A DNA stretch of 64,000 nt from Kiloniellales bacterium (lineage in GTDB: Bacteria > Pseudomonadota > Alphaproteobacteria > Kiloniellales > JAKSBE01). A program made the position numbers and the translations under genes. The stretch covers positions 19,813 through 83,812 of the forward strand of contig JASJBF010000025.1 in the NCBI GenBank assembly GCA_030066685.1, written 5' to 3'. This document shows positions 33,944 through 42,993 of the stretch, piece after piece. Position 1 is the stretch's first letter. Each line of letters begins with the position of its first letter. A model generated the notes under the pieces. That model did no database searches, was not told the DNA's origin, and saw only the letters and a list, made by a program, of their open reading frames with translations.

Positions 33944-35403
33944 CCGCCTCCGCCCCGTCTGCCGCGGCCCCCGATCCCCTGGCCGCCGCGACCGCGCCCA
34001 GGCCGCTGCTGGGCGCCGTCCTGATCGCCCTGATGGTCCTGGAGCTGGTCCAGCTCTACCTGGGCTGGGCGGCCGCGGGCCTGGCCGGCCAGGCCCTGCT
34101 GCTGTGTCTGCCGCTGCTGGCCCTGCGGGCGCTCAGGGCCCGTGAGGCCTATCTGCTGGCGGTCGCCGGCGGGGTCTTCCTGCTGGTCTGGGCGGGCCCG
34201 TCTGACGACCTGGGCGTCGTGTCCCGCGGCCTGGATCGCGCCCTCTATCTCGCGGCCTTCATCCTGCTGATGGGCCTGCTGCGCGAGGGCGCCGTGACCT
34301 CGCCGGCGGTGCTCGACTGCGGCAGCTACGTCACCCTGCAGCCCCCGCGCCGGCGCTTCCTGGCGGTCTTCACCGGGAGTCATCTCTTCTCCGTCCTGAT
34401 CAACCTGGGGGCGCTCAGCCTGCTGGCGCCGATCATCCAGCGCGGCGTGCGCCGCGGCCGCGACCCGGCGGCGCCCCTGGACGAGATCGCCCGGGTGCGC
34501 GAGCGGCGGCAGCTCAGCGCCGCCCTGCGCGGCTTCGCCTGGTTCCTGGTCTGGGCGCCGACCGCGGTGACCCAGGCGGTGCTGCCGACCCTGATCCCGG
34601 GGATCGACGCCGGCCGCCTGATCGGCATCGGCCTCGGGCTCGCCGCGGTGATGCTGCTGGTGAGCTGGGCCGAAGACAGCCTGCGCTGGTGGCCCCTGCG
34701 CCGCCGCCTGCAGGCCAGCGGCAGCCTGCCGAGCCCCGTTCGCCAGGCCGTCCCCAAGGCCGCCTTCGGCCGGCTCGGCGCGGTCTGTGCGCTGCTCTTC
34801 GGCCTGACCCTGAGCTTGTCGTGGCTGACCGGGGTCTCGGTGGTCTCGGGGGTCATGCTGGCCGCCCCCATCACCCTCGGCGCCTGGGTCCTGGCCCAGC
34901 AGGGCGGCCGCCGTTTGGTCGGTGCAGCGGCGCGGCTGAAGGAGATCGCGACCGTCGCCCTGCCGGGCGCAGTGCGCGAGGCGGTCTCCCTGGCCTGCGC
35001 CGGCTTTATCGGCACCCTGGCGGCGCACCTGGTGCCGGCCGATCAGGTGGCCGCCGCCCTCGACCTCCAGGCCCTGCCCGGCTGGCTCTTCCTGCTGGGG
35101 CTCTCGGTGCTGGTCCTGATCGGCGGCCAGGTCGCGCTCAGCCCGATCACCATGGCGGTCTTCCTGGGCAGCCTGGTCGCCGAGCTCGGGGTCCTGCCGG
35201 TCGACCCGACCCTGGCCGCGCTCGCCATCGCCGCCGGGACCGCGATCTGCACCACCGGCGCGCCCTTCGCCTCGGGCACCCTGATGCTGGCCCGCGCCTC
35301 GGGCCACAGCGGCGTCACCCTGGCCTGGCGCTGGAACCTCGCCTACACCCTGACTTGCGTCGCGGTGCTGCTGGTCGTCTATGCGGTCTTGACGGCGGTC
35401 TGA
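33940..35403 (+). CDS. Polytopic membrane protein of unknown function
   Basis: A 487-residue integral membrane protein with about eleven hydrophobic segments. I cannot name its family. Two segments stand out: [18 protein letters not shown] and [19 protein letters not shown] near the C-terminus, whose Ser/Thr/Pro/Gly hairpin-like composition recalls the re-entrant loops of DASS/CitT-type anion transporters. A cytoplasmic basic loop ([20 protein letters not shown]) lies near residue 160. Start ATG at 33940 overlaps the YaiI stop. A transporter role is only an inference. Confidence 0.7.
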   Translation: MTASAPSAAAPDPLAAATAPRPLLGAVLIALMVLELVQLYLGWAAAGLAGQALLLCLPLLALRALRAREAYLLAVAGGVFLLVWAGPSDDLGVVSRGLDRALYLAAFILLMGLLREGAVTSPAVLDCGSYVTLQPPRRRFLAVFTGSHLFSVLINLGALSLLAPIIQRGVRRGRDPAAPLDEIARVRERRQLSAALRGFAWFLVWAPTAVTQAVLPTLIPGIDAGRLIGIGLGLAAVMLLVSWAEDSLRWWPLRRRLQASGSLPSPVRQAVPKAAFGRLGAVCALLFGLTLSLSWLTGVSVVSGVMLAAPITLGAWVLAQQGGRRLVGAAARLKEIATVALPGAVREAVSLACAGFIGTLAAHLVPADQVAAALDLQALPGWLFLLGLSVLVLIGGQVALSPITMAVFLGSLVAELGVLPVDPTLAALAIAAGTAICTTGAPFASGTLMLARASGHSGVTLAWRWNLAYTLTCVAVLLVVYAVLTAV

Positions 35404-35437
35404 GGCAATCTTGCTTTGGCGGCCGAGCGGAGCGCCG

Positions 35438-35845
35438 TCACTCCTTCGTCCGGTCGGCGAGCTTCGCCTGGACGCGCTTGTCGAAGCGCGCGACCTCGAC
35501 CACGACGCGGCGGTGCCGGCCCTCGCCGATCAGGTCCGCCTCGTCGCGGGCCTCGACCTTGAAGGCGACCTTGTTGCCCGCCACTTCGGTCACCTCTGCG
35601 ACGGCGCGGACCCGCATGCCGACGGGAGTCGCCGCGACGTGGCTGACGTCAAGGTGCGTGCCGAGACTCTGGTGTCCGGCCGGCAGCCGGTGCTCGACGG
35701 CGGCCAGCGCGGCGGCCTCCATGAGGTTGATCATCACCGGCGTCGCCAGGACGTGGACCCGGCCGCTGCCGATCCGTGGCGCGGTATGCGCGGCCTCGAC
35801 GACGAGCTCCGCCATGCCGGTCATGCCAACCTCGATTTCGACCAT
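35438..35845 (-). CDS. FlK-type acyl-CoA thioesterase
   Basis: A 135-residue single-hotdog thioesterase related to FlK (fluoroacetyl-CoA thioesterase). Conserved segments are GSGRVHVLATPVMINLMEAAA, GTHLDVSHVAATPVGM and GEGRHRRVVV. Glu in MEAAA and His in THLDVSHVA match the catalytic residues of FlK, and Thr precedes the pair as in FlK. Start ATG at 35845, with AGGGA about nine bases upstream; a longer form from 35890 is possible. Substrate could be any short toxic or dead-end acyl-CoA. No fluoroacetate-related gene is near. Confidence 0.82.
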   Translation of the reverse strand: MVEIEVGMTGMAELVVEAAHTAPRIGSGRVHVLATPVMINLMEAAALAAVEHRLPAGHQSLGTHLDVSHVAATPVGMRVRAVAEVTEVAGNKVAFKVEARDEADLIGEGRHRRVVVEVARFDKRVQAKLADRTKE

Positions 35846-35924
35846 CGCCGGCGTCCCTTTGCTGCTGTGCCAGGTCTTGCGGTCTGCCATGGCATCCGAG
35901 GAGCCGCGGCCGGGTCGCAGGGAA

Positions 35925-36305
35925 TCAAGACTCGTCGTCGTTCCATTGCGATAGGTCATCCACAGGGCGTGGCAAACGCCCTTCCAGCCACTCGGCCAGG
36001 GTCCCCGGTCTGAAATCGGGCGACGAGGATTCGATAACCCAGGAAAGAAAATCCCTTGGACCGCCGTTCATGTAGGGCGGCGGCGAGACCGGCATGAAGA
36101 CGGCGGGCAGCCGTTCGTCCAAAGAGAGGTAGTTGACCACATGCCCAAGCTCCTGGACCACCTGCCAGGCGAGGGGGTGATCGATGTCGATGCCGAACTT
36201 GACCCACCAGTTGCCGTCGTCGCTCGTCCCCTTGCCGATCGCGCCCGTGATACCGGGCACCCGCTTGAGAAAGTCCTCCAGCTTTACGAAAGCACGCTCG
36301 TCCAT
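35925..36305 (-). CDS. Conserved protein of unknown function
   Basis: A 126-residue soluble protein. It has a distinctive sequence that looks highly constrained: WWVKFGIDIDHPLAWQVVQE, then LSLDERLPAVFMPVSPPPYM and SWVIESSSPDFRP. I recognise this pattern as a widespread uncharacterised family but cannot name it. There is no signal peptide or membrane segment. The ATG at 36305 follows GGGGA at seven bases. Its 5' end lies next to the xsc promoter region and it is transcribed away from xsc. Function unknown. Confidence 0.75.
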   Translation of the reverse strand: MDERAFVKLEDFLKRVPGITGAIGKGTSDDGNWWVKFGIDIDHPLAWQVVQELGHVVNYLSLDERLPAVFMPVSPPPYMNGGPRDFLSWVIESSSPDFRPGTLAEWLEGRLPRPVDDLSQWNDDES

Positions 36306-36654
36306 TGCGACATCCCCTTTCACGGCCCGGGCGACGGAGGTCCGCCGAACCGGACCCGCCTGCAGACTACGCATCTGCACCCTCCTGTGAAGACCCGATC
36401 GCCGCTGCCTGCCTGGCCCAGGGGAAAGGGCGTGTCTGGACCTATGGGGGGGCCAGGCTTTGGTCTATCACCGAAGCTTGCCGCTGGCGACGGCCTGATG
36501 ACAGGCAGGCGGTCCCTGCGCAAGACTGAGCGCGGCGCGGGACCGTCCCGCCGCCTTGACGACACCGTTTTCCCGACGCCCGAGGCGCCGAAGACCCGCC
36601 CTTCCGCGGGCCCCGCGCCGGCGGATCGTCCCGATCTCTGGGGAGGCTAGAGAC
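36306..36654. other. Divergent intergenic region upstream of xsc
   Basis: About 350 bases between the conserved unknown (minus) and xsc (plus). No gene is supported. It contains the perfect palindrome gcgggac-c-gtcccgc (36537-36551) about 100 bases before the xsc start and the ribosome binding site GGGGAGG at 36639-36646. Both genes' promoters must lie here. Confidence 0.45.
36537..36551. promoter_or_regulatory. 15-bp palindrome upstream of xsc
   Basis: A perfect inverted repeat of two 7-base arms (gcgggac / gtcccgc) around one base. Located about 104 bases before the xsc start codon. A regulator-binding site is possible; nothing else supports this. Confidence 0.35.
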
Positions 36655-38373
36655 ATGACCCGCATGACGCCCAGCGAGGCCTTCGTCGAGACCCTGGTCG
36701 CGCACGGCGTGACCGACGTCTTCGGCATCGTCGGCTCCGCCTACATGGACGCGCTCGACATCTTTCCGGCGGCCGGCATCCGCTTCATCTCGGTGCAGCA
36801 CGAGCAAGGCGCCGGTCACATGGCCGACGGCTATTCCCGGGTCTCCGGCCGCCAGGGCGTCTGCATCGCCCAGAACGGCCCGGGCATCACCAACTTCGTG
36901 ACGTCCATCGCGGCGGCCTACTGGGCCCATTCGCCGGTCGTCTGCATCACCCCGGAGACCGGCTCGGCGACCCAGGGCCTGGGCGGCTTCCAGGAGACCG
37001 AGCAGCTGCCCTTCTTCGAGAAGATTACCAAGTACCAGGCCCACGTGAACCGGCCCGACCGCCTGGCCGAGTTCACCGGCCGCTGCTTCGACCTGGCGCT
37101 GACCGAGCGCGGGCCGACCCAGCTCAACATCCCGCGCGACTTCTTCTACGGCGACGTCGACGTCGAGATCCCGCAGCCGATCCGGGTCGAGCGCCCGGCC
37201 GGCGGGCCGGGCAGCCTGGACGCCGCGGCCGCGGCCCTGGCCGACGCCAAGTTCCCGGTCATCGTCTCCGGCGGCGGTGTGATCATGTCGGACGGCGTCA
37301 AGGAATGCATGGCCCTGGCCGAGCACCTCTCGGCCCCGGTGGTGAACTCCTACCTGCACAACGACTCCTTCCCGGCCTCCCACGAGCTCTGGTGCGGCCC
37401 GCTGGGCTACCAGGGCTCCAAGGCGGCGATGAAGCTGATCGCCCAGGCCGACGTTGTGCTGGCCCTGGGCACCCGCCTCGGGCCCTTCGGCACCCTGCCC
37501 CAGCACGGCATCGAGTACTGGCCCAAGGGCGCGAAGATCATCCAGGTCGACGCCGACCATCGCATGCTGGGCCTGGTCAAGGAGATCTCCGTCGGCGTGC
37601 TCGGCGACGCCAAGGGCGCGGCGGCCGAGATCCTGACCCGGCTGCAGACCTCGAACCGCGAGATCGCCTGCCATGGCAACCGCGACCAGCGCCTGGCCGA
37701 GATCCGCCAGCAGAAGGACGACTGGGAGGCCGAGCTCAACGACTGGGGCCAGGACGAAGGCACGCCGATCGCGCCGCGCCGCCTGCTGCGCGAGCTCGAG
37801 AAGGCCATGCCCGAGGACGCCATGATCTCGACCGACATCGGCAACATCTGCTCGGTCTCGAACAGCTACCTGCGCTTCGAGGAACCGAACTCCTTCTTCG
37901 CGGCCATGAGCTTCGGCAACTGCGGCTACGCCTTCCCGACCGCGATCGGCGCCAAGGTCGCCGCACCCGACCGCCCGGCCGTGGCCTACGTCGGCGACGG
38001 CGCCTGGGGCATGAGCCTGCTGGAGACCCTGACTGCCGTGCGCGAGGACATCCCGGTGACCGCCGTGGTCTTCAACAACGGCCAGTGGGGCGCGGAGAAG
38101 AAGAACCAGGTCGACTTCTACGCCGACCGCTACGTCGGCACCAACCTGGAGAACCCCAGCTTCGCCGAGATCGCGAGGGCCATGGGCGCCAAGGGCATCA
38201 AGGTCGAGCATCCGGACCAGGTCGGCGACGCCCTGCGCGAGGCGACCCAAGCCGGCACGTGCACCATCGTCGAGTGCATGGTGACCCAGGAGCTGGGCGA
38301 TCCCTTCCGCCGCGACGCCCTGAAGAAGCCGCAGCGGATGCTGGCCAAGTACAAGGACTTTTCGGTCGCCTGA
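36655..38373 (+). CDS. xsc: Sulfoacetaldehyde acetyltransferase
   Basis: A 572-residue thiamine-diphosphate enzyme that converts sulfoacetaldehyde plus phosphate to acetyl phosphate plus sulfite, the desulfonation step of taurine and isethionate breakdown. The catalytic Glu50 lies in SVQHEQGAGHMADGYSR, and the ThDP motif GDG (447-449) runs to the Asn of FNNGQWG. Length and the PETGSATQGLGGFQETEQ segment match Xsc rather than acetolactate synthase. The start is the first ATG of MTRMTPSEA, eight bases after GGAGG. The sulfite exporter gene (39753) lies downstream and phosphate acetyltransferase is 20 kb away. No taurine importer is in the window. Confidence 0.9.
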   Translation: MTRMTPSEAFVETLVAHGVTDVFGIVGSAYMDALDIFPAAGIRFISVQHEQGAGHMADGYSRVSGRQGVCIAQNGPGITNFVTSIAAAYWAHSPVVCITPETGSATQGLGGFQETEQLPFFEKITKYQAHVNRPDRLAEFTGRCFDLALTERGPTQLNIPRDFFYGDVDVEIPQPIRVERPAGGPGSLDAAAAALADAKFPVIVSGGGVIMSDGVKECMALAEHLSAPVVNSYLHNDSFPASHELWCGPLGYQGSKAAMKLIAQADVVLALGTRLGPFGTLPQHGIEYWPKGAKIIQVDADHRMLGLVKEISVGVLGDAKGAAAEILTRLQTSNREIACHGNRDQRLAEIRQQKDDWEAELNDWGQDEGTPIAPRRLLRELEKAMPEDAMISTDIGNICSVSNSYLRFEEPNSFFAAMSFGNCGYAFPTAIGAKVAAPDRPAVAYVGDGAWGMSLLETLTAVREDIPVTAVVFNNGQWGAEKKNQVDFYADRYVGTNLENPSFAEIARAMGAKGIKVEHPDQVGDALREATQAGTCTIVECMVTQELGDPFRRDALKKPQRMLAKYKDFSVA

Positions 38374-38452
38374 GGGCGAGGGCTGAAGGGGTGGGGCCGG
38401 CTGGATGGAGCCGGTCCCGCGCTTCGAGCGGCCCGGCGGCCTGACCTCAAGC

Positions 38453-38551
38453 TGTCATGCCCGGAGCGCGTACGCGCGGCGCTTCGCGCGATCCGGGCAT
38501 CCATCGAGGAGCTGGCACCATGGATTGCCGGGTCGAGCCCGGCAATGACAG
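38453..38551. repeat. Intergenic repeat with GGGTCGAGCCCGG hairpin
   Basis: Contains tgtcatgcccggagcgcg at the left and attgccgggtcgagcccggcaatgaca at the right, the latter a strong hairpin. The same kind of module (atggatcgccggatcgagtc) occurs at 55921-55955 in this window. It separates xsc from the esterase gene. Confidence 0.72.
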
Positions 38552-38638
38552 TGGTTTGTGAAACGACCAGCGGGATTCAACGCAGCGTAGATCCGAACAC
38601 CCCTCGAAGGCGCCCACCCTGCGCTGCTATGCTGAGGC

Positions 38639-39700
38639 ATGCGACTCCCCGCCCTTGCCGCCGTCTGGCTTCTCCTCTGCGTGCCGCTCCAGGCCGCCGC
38701 CCAGGTCTTCGAGGACCACGGCGATTCCGATCCGCCCTACCGGGTGTTCCTGCCACCGGGTCTGGACCCCGCCCGGCCGGTGCCGCTGGTGGTCATGCTG
38801 CACGGCTGCAACCAGGACGCCCAGGCCTTCGCCGAGGTCACCGGGATGAACGACCTGGCGGCCGCCGAGGGCTTCGTCGTGCTCTATCCGGAGCAGAGGG
38901 CGCATCCGACCGAATGCTGGCGCTGGTACGAGCCGGGACAGCAGCAGCGCGACCAGGGCGAGCCCGCGGCGATCGCCGGGCTGGTCGCCGAGGTCGGGCA
39001 GCGGCCGGACCTGACGATCGACCCGGGGCGGGTCTACGTCGCCGGCCTTTCCGCCGGCGCCGCCATGGCGGCGATCCTCGGCGCCACCTATCCGGAGGTC
39101 TTCGCCGCGGCCGGGCTCGCGGCCGGCATCCCCTATGGGGCCGCGGAGGGCTGCCTCAGTGCCTTCAACGCCATGCAGCGGATCCACGCCCGCCTGCCCG
39201 GGTCCTGGGCCGACTACAGCCAGGCCTACTGGACCTGCGTCTTCGCGGGAGAGTTCAATCCCCTGCTCTCGCCGCTGCCGACGCCGGATGCGCTCGGCGA
39301 GAAGGCCCACGACGCCATGGGCCCGCGGGCCCGGATCCTGCCGGTCGTCGTCTTTCAGGGCAGCGCCGACGAAAGGGTCTTCCCGGAGAACGGGGACGAC
39401 ATGATCGGCCAGTGGGCCCAGGCCAACGACCTGGCCTCCGACGGCCTGGACAACGACGACATCGACGCCGTGGCCGAGCGCGCGACCCCGGGCGGCCGGC
39501 CCGGCGGGCATCCCTACAGCGAGAAGGTCTACGAGGACGGCCAGGGCGCGGTGGTGATGGTTTTCTACGAGATCGAGGGGATGGCGCACGCCTGGCCGGG
39601 CGGCGCCCCCGGCCTGTCCTTCTCGGACCCCGAAGGGCCCGAGGCCAGCCGGCTGATCTGGGAGTTCTTCGCCGCGCACCCCAAGCCCGCGACGCCCTAG
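38639..39700 (+). CDS. Secreted LpqC/PHB-depolymerase-like esterase
   Basis: A 353-residue alpha/beta-hydrolase with a signal peptide (residues 1-21, cleavage AAA-QV). The nucleophile Ser lies in GLSAGAAM, the oxyanion region is MLHGCNQD (HG), and a candidate catalytic His is at the C-terminal HAWPGG. This composition is typical of the extracellular polyhydroxybutyrate depolymerase / feruloyl esterase (LpqC) group. Mature length near 330 suits a catalytic domain without a substrate-binding module. Whether it acts on polyester, cell-wall or dietary esters is undetermined. Confidence 0.85.
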   Translation: MRLPALAAVWLLLCVPLQAAAQVFEDHGDSDPPYRVFLPPGLDPARPVPLVVMLHGCNQDAQAFAEVTGMNDLAAAEGFVVLYPEQRAHPTECWRWYEPGQQQRDQGEPAAIAGLVAEVGQRPDLTIDPGRVYVAGLSAGAAMAAILGATYPEVFAAAGLAAGIPYGAAEGCLSAFNAMQRIHARLPGSWADYSQAYWTCVFAGEFNPLLSPLPTPDALGEKAHDAMGPRARILPVVVFQGSADERVFPENGDDMIGQWAQANDLASDGLDNDDIDAVAERATPGGRPGGHPYSEKVYEDGQGAVVMVFYEIEGMAHAWPGGAPGLSFSDPEGPEASRLIWEFFAAHPKPATP

Positions 39701-39752
39701 GACGTCGGGCCTTGGCGGGACCGAAACGCAGGGCGGGCGGGGCCTGAGCGCC

Positions 39753-40517
39753 ATGGCCGAGAGCGCCTTCGAGGTCTTTGGCCTGAGCGCGGGGCCGTTG
39801 GCCTTCTGGCTGGCCGCGATCTTTCTGGCCGGCATCGTGCGCGGCTACTCCGGCTTCGGCTTCTCCGCGCTCTGCGTCGCCAGCCTGACCCTGGTCCTGC
39901 CGCCGGCGCAGGTGGTGCCGGTGGTGCTGATGCTGGAGGTCGCGGCCAGCGTCGGCATGCTGCCGCAGGTCTGGCGCGACATCGACTGGCGGGCGCTGGC
40001 CTGGTTGATCCTGGGCGCGATCGTCGGGACGCCCTTCGGCGTGCTCTTCCTGGCGGAGGTGCCGGCCGACGCGGCCCGGATCGCGATCTCGTGCCTGGTG
40101 CTGACCGCCAGCGGACTGCTCCTGCTGGGCTATCGGTTTCGGCGTCAACCCGGATCCAGGGGCACGCTTGCGACTGGCGTCGTCTCGGGCCTGGTCAACG
40201 GCGTCGGCGCGGTCGGCGGCCTGCCGGTGGTGATCTTCCTGCTGGCCAGCGCCGCCGGTGCCCACATGACCCGGGCGCTCTTGGTCGCCTATCTCATGCT
40301 GACCAACGTCTACGCCACGGGCCTCACGCTCAGCCAGGGCTTGCTCGACTGGGAGCTGATCGGCCGCTGGACGATCGCGCTGCCGGCCCTGTTCCTGGGC
40401 ATCGCCCTGGGCCACCGGCACTTCCTCAAGGCGCCGCCGGAGTCCTTCCGCCGCTTCATCCTGTCGTTGCTGATCGCCCTGGCCCTGCTCGGGCTGCTGC
40501 GGACGCTCGTACTCTAG
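39753..40517 (+). CDS. TauE/SafE family sulfite exporter
   Basis: A 254-residue integral membrane protein with about eight helices in two repeats. The TSUP signature segments are RGYSGFGFSALCVASLTLVL near residue 28 and NGVGAVGGLPVVIFLL near residue 153. Family members export sulfite, sulfoacetate or related anions, and an example (TauE) lies next to xsc in taurine degraders. It is 1.4 kb downstream of xsc on the same strand with only a secreted esterase between, so a role in sulfite export is plausible. Its stop overlaps the stop of the convergent ABC permease. Confidence 0.85.
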   Translation: MAESAFEVFGLSAGPLAFWLAAIFLAGIVRGYSGFGFSALCVASLTLVLPPAQVVPVVLMLEVAASVGMLPQVWRDIDWRALAWLILGAIVGTPFGVLFLAEVPADAARIAISCLVLTASGLLLLGYRFRRQPGSRGTLATGVVSGLVNGVGAVGGLPVVIFLLASAAGAHMTRALLVAYLMLTNVYATGLTLSQGLLDWELIGRWTIALPALFLGIALGHRHFLKAPPESFRRFILSLLIALALLGLLRTLVL

Positions 40518-42052
40518 GCCGCGACCGCCTCGCGCGGACGGATCGCCCAGGTGCCGAAGAGCAGCGTGAGGGTGACCACGGCGGGGAAGAGGGCGAGCCA
40601 GGTCCCGGTCGCCGCGAGGGTTGCGGTGCCGGCCCAGAGGATCGAGGAGAAGGCTTCGGCGAAGGTCGCAATGCGCGAGGAGGTCTGGCGGCGGCGGAAG
40701 GCGCTACGCTTGGCCTGGGCACGGAACCAGATCTGGATCACGGTCGCCGAGGCGGCCGAGACCGCGATTCCCCCGGCCGTCACCAGCGCGAGCCAGGGCG
40801 CGGCCAGCGCCAGGACCAAGACCAGCGGTGCGACCACCACCGCGATAGCGCCAAGCACCGCCTGGACCTTGGCCAGGATGATCGCCCGGCCCGAGATCGG
40901 CGCCGAGGCGACCAGTTCCGGGGCGTCCTCGCCGGAGACCGCCAGCCAGGCGAGGCCGCCGGCCAGCTGACCCGCCGCCATGACCAGGACCGGCACGACC
41001 ACCAGCAGCGCGCCGATGGAGTCGCCGAAGTTGCGCCACAAGAGGAGGGCCGGCGGCAGCAGGTAGAGGACCTGCATCAGGGTCTGGGAGACCAGCCAGG
41101 GATCGCGCCGGAGCAGCGCCCATTCCTTGCGGCGCAGGGCGGCCATGGTCGAGGCCTGGCGGAAGGACCCGCTGCGCCGGCGCTGCCGGACCGCGGCCTC
41201 GGCGCCGGAGGCGGCCGCGACGACCAGCGGCCCGAAGCGCGGCGCGAAGACCCCGACCGTCAGCGCCAGCAGGCCGAGGCTGACTGCCAGCACTGCGGCC
41301 AGGGCGCCGAGGTCGCCCAGCGCGGCGCGCGCCGGCCACCAGAGCGGGCTGTCCATCTCCGGCGCCAGGGCGAGCAAGGCCTCCGACCGGAGCAGCTCGA
41401 ACCGCGAGATCCTGCCGAAGGACAGGATCGCCGCCGCCTGGACCCCGATGATGAAGGCGGCGCCGACCACCGCCGCAACGATCTGCGAGACCAGGCGCGT
41501 GCGCTTGGGGCCGAGGCCGCGGAACAGGGCCACGACCGTCACCACCGCCACTGCGGCGGCCAGTGCGCCCAGGGCGCAGAGCAGGCCGTAGGCGGCCAGC
41601 CAGCGCGGGCCGTCGATGACCGCCAGGACGTTGATGAAGGGCCCTGCGAGCAGCGCCGCCATGAGGCTCGCCGAGACCGCAATGGCGCCGATGCGGACCG
41701 CGAAGAGGCGGCGGGCCGGGGCCGGAGAGGCGAGGATCAGGTCGAGGTCGGCACGGGCGTAGAAGGCGCGGGTGACGAACTCCAGGGCCTGGGACAGCAT
41801 CAGCGACCAGGACAGCAGCAGGCTCCCGGTCGCCACGGTCAGGGTCGCCGGGTCCGGCCGGATCCCGGCCTCGGCCAGGGGCGCGACGAAGAGGTAGGCC
41901 AGGGCGTGGGCGCCGGCGGCGAGGCCGAGCAGCACCGCCAGCACCAGCGGCTCGCGGCTGCGCTTGCCGGCGGTCATCATGGTGATGAAATCGCGCCAGA
42001 CCAGCAGCAGCTCGTGGCGGGCGAACCAGATAAGGGTGCCGGGAGACCTCAC
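40514..42052 (-). CDS. ABC-2 type exporter, membrane subunit
   Basis: A 512-residue membrane protein with about twelve hydrophobic segments, divided by basic loops (residues 320-335, RQRRRSGSFRQASTM). It is translated from GTG at 42052, whose G overlaps the TGA stop of the ATPase gene (GTGA), so the two subunits are coupled. Such ATPase-permease pairs export lipids, peptides or antibiotics. No substrate is evident. The stop codon shares the tetranucleotide CTAG with the convergent TauE gene. Confidence 0.82.
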   Translation of the reverse strand: MRSPGTLIWFARHELLLVWRDFITMMTAGKRSREPLVLAVLLGLAAGAHALAYLFVAPLAEAGIRPDPATLTVATGSLLLSWSLMLSQALEFVTRAFYARADLDLILASPAPARRLFAVRIGAIAVSASLMAALLAGPFINVLAVIDGPRWLAAYGLLCALGALAAAVAVVTVVALFRGLGPKRTRLVSQIVAAVVGAAFIIGVQAAAILSFGRISRFELLRSEALLALAPEMDSPLWWPARAALGDLGALAAVLAVSLGLLALTVGVFAPRFGPLVVAAASGAEAAVRQRRRSGSFRQASTMAALRRKEWALLRRDPWLVSQTLMQVLYLLPPALLLWRNFGDSIGALLVVVPVLVMAAGQLAGGLAWLAVSGEDAPELVASAPISGRAIILAKVQAVLGAIAVVVAPLVLVLALAAPWLALVTAGGIAVSAASATVIQIWFRAQAKRSAFRRRQTSSRIATFAEAFSSILWAGTATLAATGTWLALFPAVVTLTLLFGTWAIRPREAVAA

Positions 42053-42801
42053 GCCGCCTCGACCTGCTCCGCGACCAGGTCGAGGAAGACCTCCTCCAGG
42101 CTGGAGCCGGCCTTGCCGGCTTGGCCGCGCAGCTCTTCCAGGGTGCCCTCGGCGATCAGGCGGCCCCGGGCGAGGACGCCGATGCGCTCCGCCATGCGCT
42201 CCGCGACCTCCAGGATGTGGGTGGTCATGATCACCGTCACCCCGCTGCGGACCCGCTCGGCGAAGACCTCCTTGACCTGGCGCGCCGCACCGGCGTCGAG
42301 GCCGGTCAGCGGCTCGTCGAGGATGATCAGCCGAGGGTCGTGGACCAGGGCGCCGGCCAGGGCGACCTTCTGGCGCATGCCCTTGGAGAAGCCCTGGCAG
42401 CGCTCGTGGGCGTGGGGGCCGAGGCCGAGCCAGTCGAAGAGCTCGCGCGCCCGGGCCTCGGCCGCCGCGGCGTTGAGGCTCCAGAGTCCGGCGACGAACT
42501 CCAGGTATTCGAAGGGCGTCAGCTTCTCGTAGATCATCGGCTCGTCGGAGACCCAGGCGACCAGGCGCTTGGCGGCAACCGGATCGCGCCGGGCGTCGAT
42601 CCCGAAGATCGAGATCCCGCCGGCGTCGGGTTCCAGCAGGCCGGCGACCATGCGCAGGGTGGTGGTCTTGCCGGCCCCGTTGGGCCCGAGCAGGGCGTAG
42701 AACTCGCCGGCCCGGACTCTCAGGTCCAGCCTGTCGACGGCCGGGCGGTCGAAGCTCTTGGTCAGGCGCAGGAGTTCCAGGGCGGCGGTCGGAGCGGGCA
42801 T
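42049..42801 (-). CDS. ABC-2 type exporter, ATPase subunit
   Basis: A 250-residue ABC ATPase with Walker A GPNGAGKTTTLRM (residues 39-51), signature FSKGMRQKVALAGALV and Walker B LIILDEPLTGLD. This signature (FSKGM instead of LSGGQ) is typical of ABC-2 exporter ATPases such as CcmA-like and Yhc-type proteins. The start ATG at 42801 is followed by MPAPTAALELLRL. It drives the coupled membrane subunit. Upstream 190 bases separate it from the divergent AEC carrier. Confidence 0.9.
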   Translation of the reverse strand: MPAPTAALELLRLTKSFDRPAVDRLDLRVRAGEFYALLGPNGAGKTTTLRMVAGLLEPDAGGISIFGIDARRDPVAAKRLVAWVSDEPMIYEKLTPFEYLEFVAGLWSLNAAAAEARARELFDWLGLGPHAHERCQGFSKGMRQKVALAGALVHDPRLIILDEPLTGLDAGAARQVKEVFAERVRSGVTVIMTTHILEVAERMAERIGVLARGRLIAEGTLEELRGQAGKAGSSLEEVFLDLVAEQVEAA

Positions 42802-42993
42802 CTGGGGCCGGACCTCGCTGTGGGAAAGCCGAACCCGATTGGATACCTGTCAAAGGTTTCAGAGCCTTAAAGCCGGGCCCGGCGCCGCCCGGCGGGCCGC
42901 TTCCCTCGACCCGGCGCTTTGCCTAAGCTGGCGCGCCCCTGCCCGTCCGGCCGCTCGGCCCCGAGCCGGTCGTCCTCCGCCCGAGAGACCGCC

